This document shows, one piece after another, positions 21,315 to 30,072 of a stretch of DNA of 35,499 nt. This stretch comes from Nemertoderma westbladi (taxonomy: Eukaryota; Xenacoelomorpha; Nemertodermatida; Nemertodermatidae). How positions within the stretch are numbered: position 1 is the stretch's first letter; every line of letters starts with the position of its first letter. The stretch covers positions 1 to 35,499 of the forward strand of contig JAUCBJ010000199.1 in NCBI GenBank assembly GCA_032718475.1, given 5' to 3'. The translations under genes and the position numbers were made by a program. The notes below the pieces were generated by a model, which made no database searches, was not told the DNA's origin, and saw only the letters and a program-made list of their open reading frames with translations.

Positions 21315-23180
21315 TTATTGAGCAGTACAATCAATACAGATGGGAAATCCATGTTCACTACAAACAAAGTTAGTGCAAACTGAACAACATAAAAATGTCT
21401 TTATGTCCTTAGAACGATCACACTTATAACATCGCCCTCTCTTCCCCTTCCTACACTCAGTGATTGAGATTAGCTTTGTTTGGTCATTCGAAGTACTCTT
21501 GTGTTGTACTCCTTGTACTCTATCAACAATTTGTATGGCAAATGGGCAACGTGGACGGGTGGAACGCTGTCGAATCCAAATGGACACTAATTCCTGTCCT
21601 AGCTCTGTCAGATAAATTCGACGTCGGTGAAGTTGTGTTTTGTTCCATTCAGGAAAAATGTCCCTGTAAATAACACATGCGTTGTATGCTGCTATATCAA
21701 TGATGTTCGAAAAAACTACCATAGGCCACCTCTTCGTACCACGCTTTACACTATATGTAGACAATGATTGATCACTGGCATCAACTCCACCTTTATATTT
21801 GTTATATGACAGAATAATATCCGGCTTTTTATCATCACGTGAGGACAAAGATGCATCAGCATGCATTGTGCTCAACAGCGTTACAACCTTGCCGCGTTTG
21901 GGACAATAAGAAACAATTGTACAATCTTCAGTGTGAGCAAATATGCTGCTGAACCTTTCCCGACCTTTGGTTTCCACAAATTCTGCAGGTAATTCTGGCT
22001 TATTTTTGCGCATTGTACCCACCACCGTCTGATTGCGCTTTAGAAGTTCCTGGGATAATGAGTATGAAGTAAAAAAGTTATCAACAGTGATATTTCTTCC
22101 AGGTAGACCTTTAGTCGACTCCAATACAACCCGCTGACCTTGATTCTTCTCTACATTATCACCCTGTTTACCAGTATAAGGTTCAATATTATGAATATAG
22201 TTTTTATCACCAGTGGTCGTAACCCAATTTTTTAAACCATAACGTGCTGGCTTGTTTGGCATATATTGACGGAATGAACATCGCCCTCGAAATGCCACCA
22301 ATTGTTCATCCACACAAAGATTTTCTGAAGGAACACATGCTAGAGGTAACTGCTCAACAAATTTTGTCCATATATTTCGAATAGCTGCAAATTTGTCTAA
22401 ATCACGTCGCCTTTTTGTTTTGTCATCAAACCTCACAAATCTACAAATTTGTTTGAATCGTTTCAATGACATAGTAGCGCGAAAAATAGGTCTACCAAAG
22501 TCAGCTGACCATAGCTGAGTTACATGTTCAGTGGAAGAGCGAAATACACCACCAAGAATCAACAACCCAATGTAGGCCATAAATTCATCGAATATAATGG
22601 GTTTCCAATTGTCACCAAGATTTCTATGTGCCTCATTATTTGTCATTTCAAGTATAATATTAATCATTGTAATAGTAAAAAATATATAGAAAGAGGAAAG
22701 GATATCTCTACACTGACATCGAGCATAACGTGTAGGCCCCGGTGTATTATGAATTACATTTCTTTGAGGAGTCTTTTGGGAAACATTGTATGGAGTTTTT
22801 CGCCATGAAATCCCCTTTTCAGCGTTTTTACCTTTATGTCTTGATTTATAAAATAAAGTACTGCTACCCAATACGTTATCATCATCGGCAGTATCGACAT
22901 CAGGATCAGACTCTGTATCTGACAAATTCACTTCTTGATCTTCATCAATTGCGACAGGAGCATCAGATTCATCAGCTTCTTCTTCACTACTGCCAACTCC
23001 ACCTCCTTCAGCATCACTGTCACTATCGTCAATTTCATTAGTCATTGAAAATGTGGAAAAACTGAATGGAATTCGTTGCACACGGGTCCGTACTGGGTAT
23101 TCTCTTCTACCGGTAACCATTTCCACATTTTCGGTACCTGAAGTTGAACTGGTTCCTGCTGCAGCACTATCATTCTCCAT
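21315..23180 (-). CDS. piggyBac transposase
   Basis: Cut-and-paste transposase acting in the nucleus on TTAA sites. I take the ATG at 23178-23180 as the start; the frame extends 9 codons further only from a TTG. The product is 621 residues, the usual piggyBac size. After an acidic N-terminus (about residues 50-100), the dimerisation and RNase-H-like core carries the DDD catalytic residues: LCVDEQLVAFRG (Asp about 291), NITVDNFF (about 367) and GGVDASDQ (about 467). The C-terminus is a Cys-rich zinc-binding domain (CYKCDRS, CCSVCTNFVC, CIDC) of the type that binds element ends. No stop or frameshift was found. Confidence 0.95.
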   Translation of the reverse strand: MENDSAAAGTSSTSGTENVEMVTGRREYPVRTRVQRIPFSFSTFSMTNEIDDSDSDAEGGGVGSSEEEADESDAPVAIDEDQEVNLSDTESDPDVDTADDDNVLGSSTLFYKSRHKGKNAEKGISWRKTPYNVSQKTPQRNVIHNTPGPTRYARCQCRDILSSFYIFFTITMINIILEMTNNEAHRNLGDNWKPIIFDEFMAYIGLLILGGVFRSSTEHVTQLWSADFGRPIFRATMSLKRFKQICRFVRFDDKTKRRRDLDKFAAIRNIWTKFVEQLPLACVPSENLCVDEQLVAFRGRCSFRQYMPNKPARYGLKNWVTTTGDKNYIHNIEPYTGKQGDNVEKNQGQRVVLESTKGLPGRNITVDNFFTSYSLSQELLKRNQTVVGTMRKNKPELPAEFVETKGRERFSSIFAHTEDCTIVSYCPKRGKVVTLLSTMHADASLSSRDDKKPDIILSYNKYKGGVDASDQSLSTYSVKRGTKRWPMVVFSNIIDIAAYNACVIYRDIFPEWNKTQLHRRRIYLTELGQELVSIWIRQRSTRPRCPFAIQIVDRVQGVQHKSTSNDQTKLISITECRKGKRGRCYKCDRSKDIKTFLCCSVCTNFVCSEHGFPICIDCTAQ

Positions 23181-24005
23181 ATTGCAGTAATGATAAATAA
23201 TGGTCAAAGAATGTGAAAAACTGAAATATTATATTGAAAAGTGTATGTACAGTACATGTACAGCATAGGCCTAATCTCGAGAATTCAATACACAATTATT
23301 ATACAATAACATAGAATACATTATTATTTCCCTTGTACTCTGGTACTACCGGTACTGCGGTAGCTGACTAGCTTGCTACTACTGTACTAGCAGAAGCAGA
23401 CTACAGGACAACTGGCTGATTGGACTAGGTCAGTACTGCAGTAGGTCTATACACAATACCTGAATACAGCAATACACACACACACTGCAGCACTGACACA
23501 GGTCACAGATACAGACAGCAGGACAGACAGCTTTAGCTGTAGGCCTATTGTATTTATTTGTATTATTATAATTATAGCATATAGGGTAGCCTAGGTCTGT
23601 AGGTCAGTAGGTATTTCTTATTGGCAGAATGGTGAAGGAAGGGCCTGACACCTGACAGTCGCCTCTCCAGCTCTCAATACACAAGACTGCAGTACTGCAG
23701 CAGTAGCCCTACTGCATGAATATTGAATACAGGAATAGTGAATAATGAATAGCTGTCCCCTCACAGAGTCTGGTGTTTTCAGTTATCGGTATACAATCCA
23801 CAATCTGACAGTTCTGCAGTTTTTATAGGTCACTAGGACGGGTAAATCTTTTCGACCTACGCGTAGGTCGATAAATAATAATTTAGGTAATAATGTATTA
23901 ATTCAATAACAAGGGAAATAATGATTTAAAATTGCCACCACGTGAAGATCAATATATTTACCCAGGCAAGTGTTTTAGGCATTACAGTTATTGAATTTAT
24001 GTATT
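23181..24005. other. piggyBac 5' non-coding region
   Basis: The stretch upstream of the transposase start on the minus strand, inside the element. It is rich in short CTGCAGTAC words and would hold the transposase promoter, but no core element stands out. Confidence 0.5.
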
Positions 24006-24023
24006 GGGGTCGCATGTGACCCC
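24006..24023. promoter_or_regulatory. piggyBac internal copy of the GGGGTCA/TGACCCC motif
   Basis: GGGGTCGCATGTGACCCC, about 190 bases inside the right end. With the motif at 24184-24201 it gives two copies on the right and one on the left, an end asymmetry reminiscent of other piggyBac elements. Confidence 0.5.
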
Positions 24024-24183
24024 AGGAACCTAAGAGGTTGTTAAGGGATGTTTCCCACCTAGATGGTGGGGGGGTAAAAAATTTATACGTTTTTTTGTTC
24101 ACCATAACCAGGGTTATGCACTTCATGAAAACCAACCCAATTTACCTGCACACAAGAAAGCTGTGCTGCTGCAAAGTCGGGTT

Positions 24184-24201
24184 GGGGTCACACATGACCC
24201 C
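24184..24201. promoter_or_regulatory. piggyBac subterminal inverted motif, right
   Basis: GGGGTCACACATGACCCC directly abuts the right TIR at 24202. Confidence 0.6.
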
Positions 24202-24216
24202 AGGGACACAGAAGGG
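24202..24216 (-). repeat. piggyBac right TIR
   Basis: AGGGACACAGAAGGG, a perfect inverse of the left TIR, followed by TTAA. Confidence 0.95.
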
Positions 24217-25115
24217 TTAATAAGTTTGTGAAGAATTTTAAGTAAATAGTATATAAGTTAATATTGTTTCTATAGGGTGATGTTTGGTTTTAAACATATA
24301 TACTGTAAGATTATTATTTTTTACTAAAAAAATAGCTGATTACAACAGTCTCACATTTACTGTAGAAATTTCATATTTTTGAATAAATATAACAGTACTT
24401 ACTCAGTTTTAAGGCTTACATTTTAATTTTCACATTTTTTACTCAAAATAGATAGATAGACAGTTTGTTGTCAAAGAATAGTTGAGGAATGTCTCGCAAA
24501 GTTTATTCATGGAATTTTTCAGTGATCTAATTTCGCAATAAAAAAATGTCAAATTAATAGTGCTAAAACCCAGCATCACTCTGTAGAACCAATATATTAT
24601 AAAAAATGTAATATACTATATTAACACTGACTGCTATATCTAGCACATACTCACAACAAACAATACCCTACATCTAAACATTAATTATCATTCCATCTTA
24701 TATTCAAACGTAATTAACCTGTCAATATTGTACTGATAATGTATGTAGAACAAGTAGATTATTATTATTAGTTAGATGTATTTCGTATTAATTAATATGC
24801 ATTTTATGCTATCGAAATCATTAGAATAATTGGATCTCGTTGGTGACATATGCTATAGTATATAATTCAATAAACAATAATTTATAATTGATACTACCAC
24901 AAGCTATTTGTAAACATCTGCGACCAGTTATGATGAATAAATCGATATTGAATAATTATTACTTGGCATTCAACAGCTATAACTCGGATATTTATCGCCT
25001 TTTTCTCTCGAGGTTGGATGGGAGAGTGAGTGGTGAATTGTGAGGAGTTATAACAGTCCCGAGTTCGAATCCGGTTGAATATTTTGTTATCTGAAAAATT
25101 GCAAAATTAAATTTA
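24217..25115. repeat. Right arm of large palindrome
   Basis: Reverse complement of 19568-20242. It has about 270 bases (24380-24648) that are absent from the left arm. Joining the two arms at TTAA restores a perfect 24-bp palindrome (half-site cacaaacttaTT), showing that the MITE and piggyBac went into the very centre. The similarity ends at 25115, exactly where the BEL/Pao LTR begins. Confidence 0.9.
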
Positions 25116-25663
25116 TGTGACGGGATCCAAGAGAGATCCCGGTTTATCCGGTGTTAGTTCACGCGTCCCCGCCGTGTATAAAGAGTAAATGAGTTTGTGC
25201 TGTTCGTCGTATATAATATTTGGGTATACAGATATAGATATAGGTATAGATATGAGATAATATGATTGTTGTATACGGAAGGCGGGATACGGTAACTAAA
25301 GTCCCGGTCCTTCCCTAGCTAAACTATGTAACCTAAACTAGCACCAATATTGCACTGAGATAACTGAATTGATATGATTACTGCCAAGTGGCTATATTGC
25401 ACGGTTGGCCTTTTTACTCTACCTAATCGATGCCTTTCCCCCCTCTGATTGGTTGATACCCTTGTTGGCGCCCTTTGGAGTGTTCCCGTTCACTCCACCT
25501 GTTCTCTCTGGGTTAGGGGTTTGGCCCCTGACCCTCATTGTGTGCTTCTCCTTCCCATTCTCATTGGGATGGCACGAGTTTGTTAATTACCCAATCTCGT
25601 GGCTCCCAATATTGCTTATCGGCTTAACTTTATGGGGTGTTAGCGGGATTGAATAAGCTAACA
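25116..25663 (-). repeat. 3' LTR of the BEL/Pao element, 548 bp
   Basis: The boundaries come from three independent signs. Homology to the palindrome's left arm stops at 25115. The ends on the element's sense strand are TGTTAG and TCACA (TG...CA). A polypurine tract lies directly upstream at 25664. The sense-strand start forms a small inverted repeat (tgttagc ... gctaaca). The partner LTR is outside the window, so identity and target duplication cannot be judged. Confidence 0.75.
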
Positions 25664-25672
25664 CTCCCCCCC
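25664..25672 (-). promoter_or_regulatory. Polypurine tract (plus-strand primer site)
   Basis: On the element's sense strand GGGGGGGAG directly precedes the LTR start TGTTAG, as expected for priming of plus-strand DNA. Confidence 0.75.
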
Positions 25673-25701
25673 ATGCTATCTTCCCGGTAAGAAGATAGCA
25701 T
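25673..25701. repeat. Hairpin next to the polypurine tract
   Basis: Perfect 10-bp stem (atgctatctt, 25673-25682; aagatagcat, 25692-25701) with a 9-nt loop, directly beside the polypurine tract. Confidence 0.85.
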
Positions 25702-26373
25702 CAACCAAAAAAGTGCGCTACAATCCCGCTGGATCCCGATCTAGTATCGGGTGTGGGGTGGAATTCTTTTCTCTCGGAGCCGGCTTTCCAGGCCGCTCCC
25801 TATGGGTATGATAACGCTACCCTGTGTGCTTGGCGTCTCATGTCGGGCCGATCGCGCTCACCTCTCACACAACTTTTGTTTCCCCAACACTTCCGCCCTA
25901 TCTCTTCTTCACTCTCATCCTAACTCTCTCATACACTCGGACCTCCTCGTCCCTCACTCAGCCTCTTATTCTCCCCCCCCCACACTAGAATTGCGTCCGC
26001 ACTCTCTCTGCACTTCGCTCTATTACTCCGTCCCTCAACCCCACCTTGACTACCTCATTCCTTCCGACGAATCTCCCCCCCCTTTTGTGCCGTCGCACTC
26101 AAGAAGTGTGAAATTGTCTGGTGTCTCGTCCATAGTGCCATAGTCAGTTATCCCCCAGTCCCAGTAGCTAATTGAGAAAGGTTGTATGACTATAGTACTT
26201 ACTCCGAACGTATATATTTGTAGATTACTAATTACTACGTACGTACATACAAATTGCACTTATATGATTATTTGCATTAATTAAATTTGTACTTAATAGT
26301 TCGTACGTCCCACGCGGCGCCTTCCAGGCGCACCACGTCCAAGTCTCAGTCTCTCTCCCTCGGCTCTGGGAAC
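25702..26373 (-). other. 3' untranslated part of the BEL/Pao element
   Basis: The sense (minus) strand is purine-rich (GAGAGAGTG and similar) over 25870-26100. Open frames on the plus strand here are shadows of that composition. No further gene is seen. Confidence 0.5.
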
Positions 26374-28920
26374 CTATCTGTTCCTCTGGGGATACTTCCC
26401 CCTGGCGTCCTCTTCCCTGGGTCGTTTCTTGGTTACCACCGTTCCTCTGGGATCCGCTTTCTGCTTTCGGACCTTCGCCGCCACCTCCCTGCTGATCCCG
26501 GTCGTTGGCTCCTTGGGCGCTGGTGTTATTAGTGCCCGATATCGCTTCGCCGGTGGCCCCTCAGAGTGGCCCGGTCGTCTCCCTCTGGTGGCGTCCCATA
26601 GGATAATTTTCATTGCTTGCAGTACGTGCTCCGCCAAGAAATCCCTAAACTCCCTTCGGTTCTGTGGCGTCCACCTGTCCAAATATCTTTGCGTGTTCAT
26701 CACTCCGGCGTACGACGCCGCCATTGCTACCTCTTGGTAGGTAAACGGTAGCCTCCGCTTTATGATTTCCATGTGTGTCTCCTGATTGATAAGGAAGAAA
26801 CCCCACTTGAACTCCTGGGCCTTCATGCGCTGGCGCGTCATGGCCCCGACGTCGGCCCACTCCTCGAATCTTGTGAACTTCTCCTCGTCGTTCATCCAGT
26901 CGCACTCGCATCCGTAGTGTCCCCGAAAGTGGCACTTTGGACAACGGTTATGCAACCGTGGACACGCCCCCATCCTGTGGCTTGGCTCTCGGCAGTAGAG
27001 ACAAAAGGTTCCCTTCTGGAACCGGTACAAGCAGCTCCTTTCCTGGTGGGTCTGTCTCCCACAGTAGTCGCAGCCGAGTACCAATGTCTCCCGTCCCACC
27101 TCGTCTTTCGTCCCAAGCGATCTCCACGGTCTGTGGAGTCGCTGGTAGGCGAACTTCTCCACGTTGGTGTCTCTATTTACGTCGATCTCTCCGCCCCTCT
27201 CGGGCATCGTCTCCCCGAATACTATCCGTGGTGCCGTCCCCGGTTGCTTGCCCAACCTGATAGTGCTCCCCGCGAAATCCATCGCCGGCTCCTCGTGCAC
27301 CCAGGTCCGCTTGCCGGATCTGTTCCAGAAGGCCCTCGCCCCACTGGCCGTCACCACCCTTCCGCCAACCCAGTCCGTGTCCGAGTGGCCTATCCTCTCG
27401 ATGGGCGGCATCTCTCCGAACTCATCGTCGTCGTCCTCCTCCTCTGGCAGTGACTCCAACCCTGGTATCCCAATGGATCCACTATGTCCCTTCCCGCCTT
27501 GGCTCTCGCCCGTAGCTCTCCATCCCTCTAGCTCCCTTAACTTCCTTGGCGGTTGGTCGCACTCGGCGCCCGCTGGTATGGGCATCGTTTGCAACCCCGA
27601 CGTCGACTGTTTCGGCGATCCCACCGTCCATCCCAATTCTCGCCCTAGAGACTCCCCCGAACTCCCTGATGAAGTCCAATGAAGTTCGTCTAAGCCTGCC
27701 TGTTCCTCGAAGCCGTAACTCTGCGTCCTGGCCTCCTCTTCCCTCTCCTCTGCTTCTATCCTCTCCCGTCTAGCGACTTCTTCCAGTCGCTTTGGTTCTC
27801 GTCTATCCGTCTCTAGCTGCTCCCATCTCTGATACGGTGTATCTGTCTCCCCGTCTACCAGATGCCGGCTGTCGTAGTACACCGACTCGCCCTTCAGCCC
27901 CGGGTGGTCTACCAGACCGTCAAAGGCCGTCTTAAAGGCTCTCCTGTAGCTTAGGGGTGATCCCGATAACAGAAATGCCCCTGGTTCCCTCTCGATAACC
28001 ATGGTCATGAATAAGTTAAGCAAACTTATCATCATCCAGTCCTCCTGCAGGATATATCGCTTCTGATATACCTTTATCGCTCCCCTGCGGAATTGATATA
28101 CCTCCTGCTTTCCCGGTCTCGCTCCCCACTTTAGCGAGTTCGCTAGTTCTGCTCCGTATTCTTCCCTAAACTTCCCCCAATCCATCGGTTTGTGGCATAT
28201 GAGCCCCAATAGCTGGCCCATTGCCACCGCCCCGCATTGGCCTGTGTTTTCGACTACCCCCAACCCATCCGGTGCCGTCATAGCCATAAAGACCTTCTGC
28301 ATATCCAGGAGGTTGGTGGCGTCCGGACCGATGATTCTCTCCGCATCCTCGCGAATCGCCGATCCCACTTTCGTCGTCGACTTCTCTCTTACCAAGACTT
28401 GTACCGCTTTCGGTAACCGGTTTAATTTCGGCCCGTCCTTCTTCCCATACGTTCCTAGATCGAATAAGAAGATGTCCCCATTTGGCGCGGCCAAATGTAG
28501 GAGTATGGTCCTCGCCGACCCCGCCGTTCCTCGTCTCGAACCCGCCTCGTCTTCCACGGTTCCCTCGTCGTCTAGGATCATATATCCTCCTCTGTTGACG
28601 GACTCTATGAATCTCTTCCAGTCCTTCCTCGGTGATTCCCTCGGGTACTTCGGAATCCCGAACTTCGCCTCGTCCCCTTTTACCACGTAGTGGAAGTGTT
28701 GGAAGATCGCGTTGTCCAGCGACGGCGTCCCGTAGGTCCCGACCAGCCGCTGTTCGTGCATCTCCCGGAAGTGATCCTGCAGCGCTCGTGCCGCGTGACC
28801 CCTTTCCAACCTCTCGTAGTATCCTCTCATCTTCTCTTCCGGATGCCTCTCGGTGAAATCCACCAGTATCTCCTTTCCTCCTGACTCCGCCTTTCTCTTT
28901 CTGATCAACTTGCTCGCCAT
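26374..28920 (-). CDS. Extra ORF of the BEL/Pao element: DEDD exonuclease-like domain plus three zinc knuckles
   Basis: An uninterrupted 848-codon ORF starting at a true ATG (28918-28920), between pol and the 3' LTR. Residues about 112-300 fit the DnaQ/DEDD 3'-5' exonuclease fold (Pfam 3_5_exonuc type). ILDDEG is exo I (Asp117/Glu119), then TILLHLAAPNGDIFLFDLG. TTKVGSAIREDAERI is exo II (Asp192), then LLDMQKVF. YILQEDW near 289-295 is a possible exo III Asp, with the Tyr one residue out of the usual YxxxD spacing. Then come a charged helix (370-400), an acidic patch (493-500), three perfect CX2CX4HX4C knuckles (617-630, 640-653, 660-673) and a basic tail (KKRPREE). RNA/DNA binding by the knuckles is well founded. 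Exonuclease activity is inference from motif order. No envelope features (signal peptide, membrane helix) are present. Confidence 0.7.
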   Translation of the reverse strand: MASKLIRKRKAESGGKEILVDFTERHPEEKMRGYYERLERGHAARALQDHFREMHEQRLVGTYGTPSLDNAIFQHFHYVVKGDEAKFGIPKYPRESPRKDWKRFIESVNRGGYMILDDEGTVEDEAGSRRGTAGSARTILLHLAAPNGDIFLFDLGTYGKKDGPKLNRLPKAVQVLVREKSTTKVGSAIREDAERIIGPDATNLLDMQKVFMAMTAPDGLGVVENTGQCGAVAMGQLLGLICHKPMDWGKFREEYGAELANSLKWGARPGKQEVYQFRRGAIKVYQKRYILQEDWMMISLLNLFMTMVIEREPGAFLLSGSPLSYRRAFKTAFDGLVDHPGLKGESVYYDSRHLVDGETDTPYQRWEQLETDRREPKRLEEVARRERIEAEEREEEARTQSYGFEEQAGLDELHWTSSGSSGESLGRELGWTVGSPKQSTSGLQTMPIPAGAECDQPPRKLRELEGWRATGESQGGKGHSGSIGIPGLESLPEEEDDDDEFGEMPPIERIGHSDTDWVGGRVVTASGARAFWNRSGKRTWVHEEPAMDFAGSTIRLGKQPGTAPRIVFGETMPERGGEIDVNRDTNVEKFAYQRLHRPWRSLGTKDEVGRETLVLGCDYCGRQTHQERSCLYRFQKGTFCLYCREPSHRMGACPRLHNRCPKCHFRGHYGCECDWMNDEEKFTRFEEWADVGAMTRQRMKAQEFKWGFFLINQETHMEIIKRRLPFTYQEVAMAASYAGVMNTQRYLDRWTPQNRREFRDFLAEHVLQAMKIILWDATRGRRPGHSEGPPAKRYRALITPAPKEPTTGISREVAAKVRKQKADPRGTVVTKKRPREEDARGKYPQRNR

Positions 28921-29404
28921 TCCGAACGTTCACTCGCTCACCTGCAAGGTGGTGCCTTACCAAGGCGCAATACAGATGAGTGATGTATCTAGGATGTTCT
29001 GTACGGTTCGATAATGGCCTATTTCTTACTTAACTGCGCCTTTTAACCTAAATTATTACTAATTAATTTTGAAGCTAGTAAATGAGCGTAATTTACGATT
29101 TCTGTCCCTTACTTTTATTATGTTCTAGAATAACTTTCCTTGTGTTGCCATTATTTGTAACTTTCAGCCCTATTCTATTTATTTATCTATTTAATTTTGA
29201 TTCTACTGTCCTACTACTTACTACTGCCTATGGATTATTCTATTCTCTAATCCACATTCTGGCCTACTCTGTGGGTCTATGCAGTACAGCAGTATGCGTC
29301 GTGTGGCCACACGATTTACCCAGCTGTACTCATATGCCCCCCTCTCGCTACTAACTGCTAACTAATATCTATATCTTATATACCCCTTTTACCTCTTACT
29401 CTCT
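28921..29404 (-). other. Leader of the extra ORF
   Basis: Non-coding on the sense strand apart from shadow frames. Shortly upstream of the ATG the sense strand reads ttgcag/gtgagc, which could serve as a splice acceptor or donor for a subgenomic RNA. This is speculative. Confidence 0.35.
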
Positions 29405-29930
29405 CTCTTCTAACTAACGGTACTACGTACCCTCTAACTCTTCTCTAACTAACTAACGGTACTACGTACCCTCTAACTCTCCTCTAACTAATGGTACTAC
29501 GTACCCTCTAACTCTCTGACTAACTATCGGTACTACGTACCCTCTAACTCTCTAACTAACTAGCGGTACTTACGTACCCTCTAACTCTCTAACTAACTAG
29601 CGGTACTTACGTACCCTCTAACTCTCTAACTAACTATCGGTACTACATACCCTCTAACTCTCTAACTAACTATCAGTACTTGCGTACCCTCTAACTCTCT
29701 AACTAACTATCGGTACTACGTACCTTCTAACTCTAACTAACTATCGGTACTTACGTACCCTCTAACTCTCTAACTAACTATCGGTACTACATACCTTCTA
29801 ACTCTCTAACTAACTATCGGTACTTACGTACCCTCTAACTCTCTAACTAACTATCGGTACTACGTACCTTCTAACTCTCTAACTAACTATCGGTACTACG
29901 TACCTTCTAACTCAAACTAACTATATTCTG
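29405..29930. repeat. Tandem array of 34-39-bp units, each with a GGTAC..GTACC dyad
   Basis: About 14 copies of ctctaactaactatcggtac followed by t(t)acgtacc, spaced 34-39 bp. Every unit contains the inverted repeat ggtac...gtacc, so the array can form a row of small hairpins. It lies between the pol stop and the extra ORF. Confidence 0.9.
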
Positions 29931-30072
29931 CCTACTTACTGCGTACCTACTATGTACTTATTAATTTTATTTTTTTTATTTTCTATTTTTTGTGTGTGGG
30001 AAGGGCGTCTCGCCCTCAATCCCACCCCCCTCAGTCCAAATCTTGGACGACTAATACTAAAGACAAACTCCA
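29931..30072. other. Spacer between tandem array and pol stop
   Basis: A short stretch with no feature other than a T-rich run on the plus strand. Confidence 0.4.

Larger units (their letters stand above)
20799..24216. mobile_element. Full-length piggyBac transposon, 3418 bp
   Basis: Perfect 15-bp terminal inverted repeats CCCTTCTGTGTCCCT (20799-20813) and its complement (24202-24216) are flanked by TTAA at 20795-20798 and 24217-24220, the piggyBac target duplication. Subterminal GGGGTCA/TGACCCC motifs lie at both ends. The single gene is on the minus strand and is uninterrupted. With both ends, target duplication and catalytic residues present, the copy looks recent and possibly competent. 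Confidence 0.95.

Noticed and set aside
26773-27682. Plus-strand ORFs of 172-226 codons opposite the extra BEL ORF
   Set aside because: GC-rich shadows of the minus-strand ORF; the zinc-knuckle frame is clearly the coding one.
29405-29930. CRISPR-like array
   Set aside because: Repeats are contiguous without unique spacers, and the context is an animal LTR retrotransposon.
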